A DNA stretch of 6,531 nt from Sutterella sp. UBA1442 (lineage in GTDB: Bacteria > Pseudomonadota > Gammaproteobacteria > Burkholderiales > Burkholderiaceae_F): NCBI GenBank assembly GCA_002329575.1, contig DCTK01000023.1, positions 1 through 6,531 of the forward strand, given 5' to 3'. The notes below the pieces were generated by a model. That model did no database searches and was not told the origin of the DNA. It saw only the letters and a program-made list of their open reading frames with translations. Below, piece by piece: positions 6,103 through 6,531 of this stretch (positions within the stretch are counted from its first letter, which is position 1; every line of letters begins with the position of its first letter). The translations under genes and the position numbers were made by a program.

Positions 6103-6531
6103 ATGAAACAAAGTCCGATTCGCTTTTATCAGACGGGAACCTTTACCGTCGGCAATCGTTTGCTTGATGAAGAATATCGCACCTTGCAATCGAGCCAAAA
6201 TCGCCACAATTCTTTAACGTCCGGTCACCGAGCTTGTCAAGGCTGCGGTGAAGCTCTCGGCGCCCGTTATGCCATTGATGCGGCCATTGCGGCCACTGGC
6301 GGTCAATTAGCCGCGTGTAACGCCACGGGATGCTTGGAAGTTTTCTCCACGCCTTATCCGGAAAGCTCTTGGCAAATTCCTTGGTTCCACTCGCTGTTTG
6401 GTAATACTGCAGCGGTGGCTACCGGCATGGCCGCAGCCTTTAAGGTACTGGCAAAGAAAACTGGAAAAGACGCTGTGCGGGTGATTGCCCAAGGTGGCGA
6501 CGGTGGTACGACCGATATTGGGTTCGGGTGC
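6103..6531 (+). CDS. porB: Pyruvate:ferredoxin oxidoreductase, beta subunit, C-terminus cut off
   Basis: The beta subunit binds the diphosphate of thiamine diphosphate through Mg2+ and carries the [4Fe-4S] cluster nearest to it. Translation gives 143 residues without a stop, so about half or less of the protein is present. The first 40 residues ([20 protein letters not shown] onward) are a longer lead than in minimal PorB proteins. They are followed by [15 protein letters not shown] with the CxxC pair Cys45/Cys48, then [18 protein letters not shown] with Cys77, the expected third cluster ligand, [16 protein letters not shown], and [13 protein letters not shown] at 130-142, the GDG start of the cofactor-binding motif. 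The fourth Cys and the asparagine that completes the motif lie outside the window. AAGGAG at 6091-6096 sits six bases before the ATG and inside the end of porA, so translation is probably coupled. Confidence 0.94.
   Translation, partial: MKQSPIRFYQTGTFTVGNRLLDEEYRTLQSSQNRHNSLTSGHRACQGCGEALGARYAIDAAIAATGGQLAACNATGCLEVFSTPYPESSWQIPWFHSLFGNTAAVATGMAAAFKVLAKKTGKDAVRVIAQGGDGGTTDIGFGC

Overview
The window reads as chromosomal DNA of a proteobacterium living with little or no oxygen. The cytochrome bd genes are close to the E. coli type, the small CydP-like gene ahead of them is a proteobacterial arrangement, and a DUF3455 lipoprotein points to an outer-membrane bacterium. An oxygen-sensitive pyruvate:ferredoxin oxidoreductase beside these suggests an anaerobic or microaerobic member, perhaps a gut Burkholderiales (Sutterellaceae-like). 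That last placement is inference from gene content and a GC content of roughly one half, not from a marker gene.

Layout. Positions 1-2792 (minus strand) hold a respiratory operon, cydP-cydA-cydB, read from right to left; cydB runs off the left edge. Its upstream region (2793-2880) contains an inverted repeat that could be an operator. Next to it is a rho-independent terminator (2875-2904) that ends the preceding minus-strand gene, a DUF1801 protein (2917-3426). A DUF3455 lipoprotein gene (3545-4042) follows, also on the minus strand. The 231-base gap at 4043-4273 is divergent. It carries three dyads and a candidate promoter, and it separates the lipoprotein gene from a plus-strand operon encoding the gamma, alpha and beta subunits of a 2-oxoacid (probably pyruvate) oxidoreductase. 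The beta gene is cut by the right edge.

How the genes fit together. PorGAB would oxidise pyruvate to acetyl-CoA and CO2 and pass electrons to a low-potential carrier. Cytochrome bd would oxidise quinol and reduce trace oxygen at the inner membrane, giving energy and also lowering the oxygen that damages the Fe-S/radical chemistry of PFOR. The two operons are neighbours but nothing in the sequence shows that they are co-regulated. The most notable point is that the oxidoreductase operon has no delta (2x[4Fe-4S] ferredoxin) gene between gamma and alpha, where it usually lies in four-subunit enzymes. I see no tRNA, rRNA, CRISPR array, insertion sequence or other mobile element, and no clearly undescribed system.
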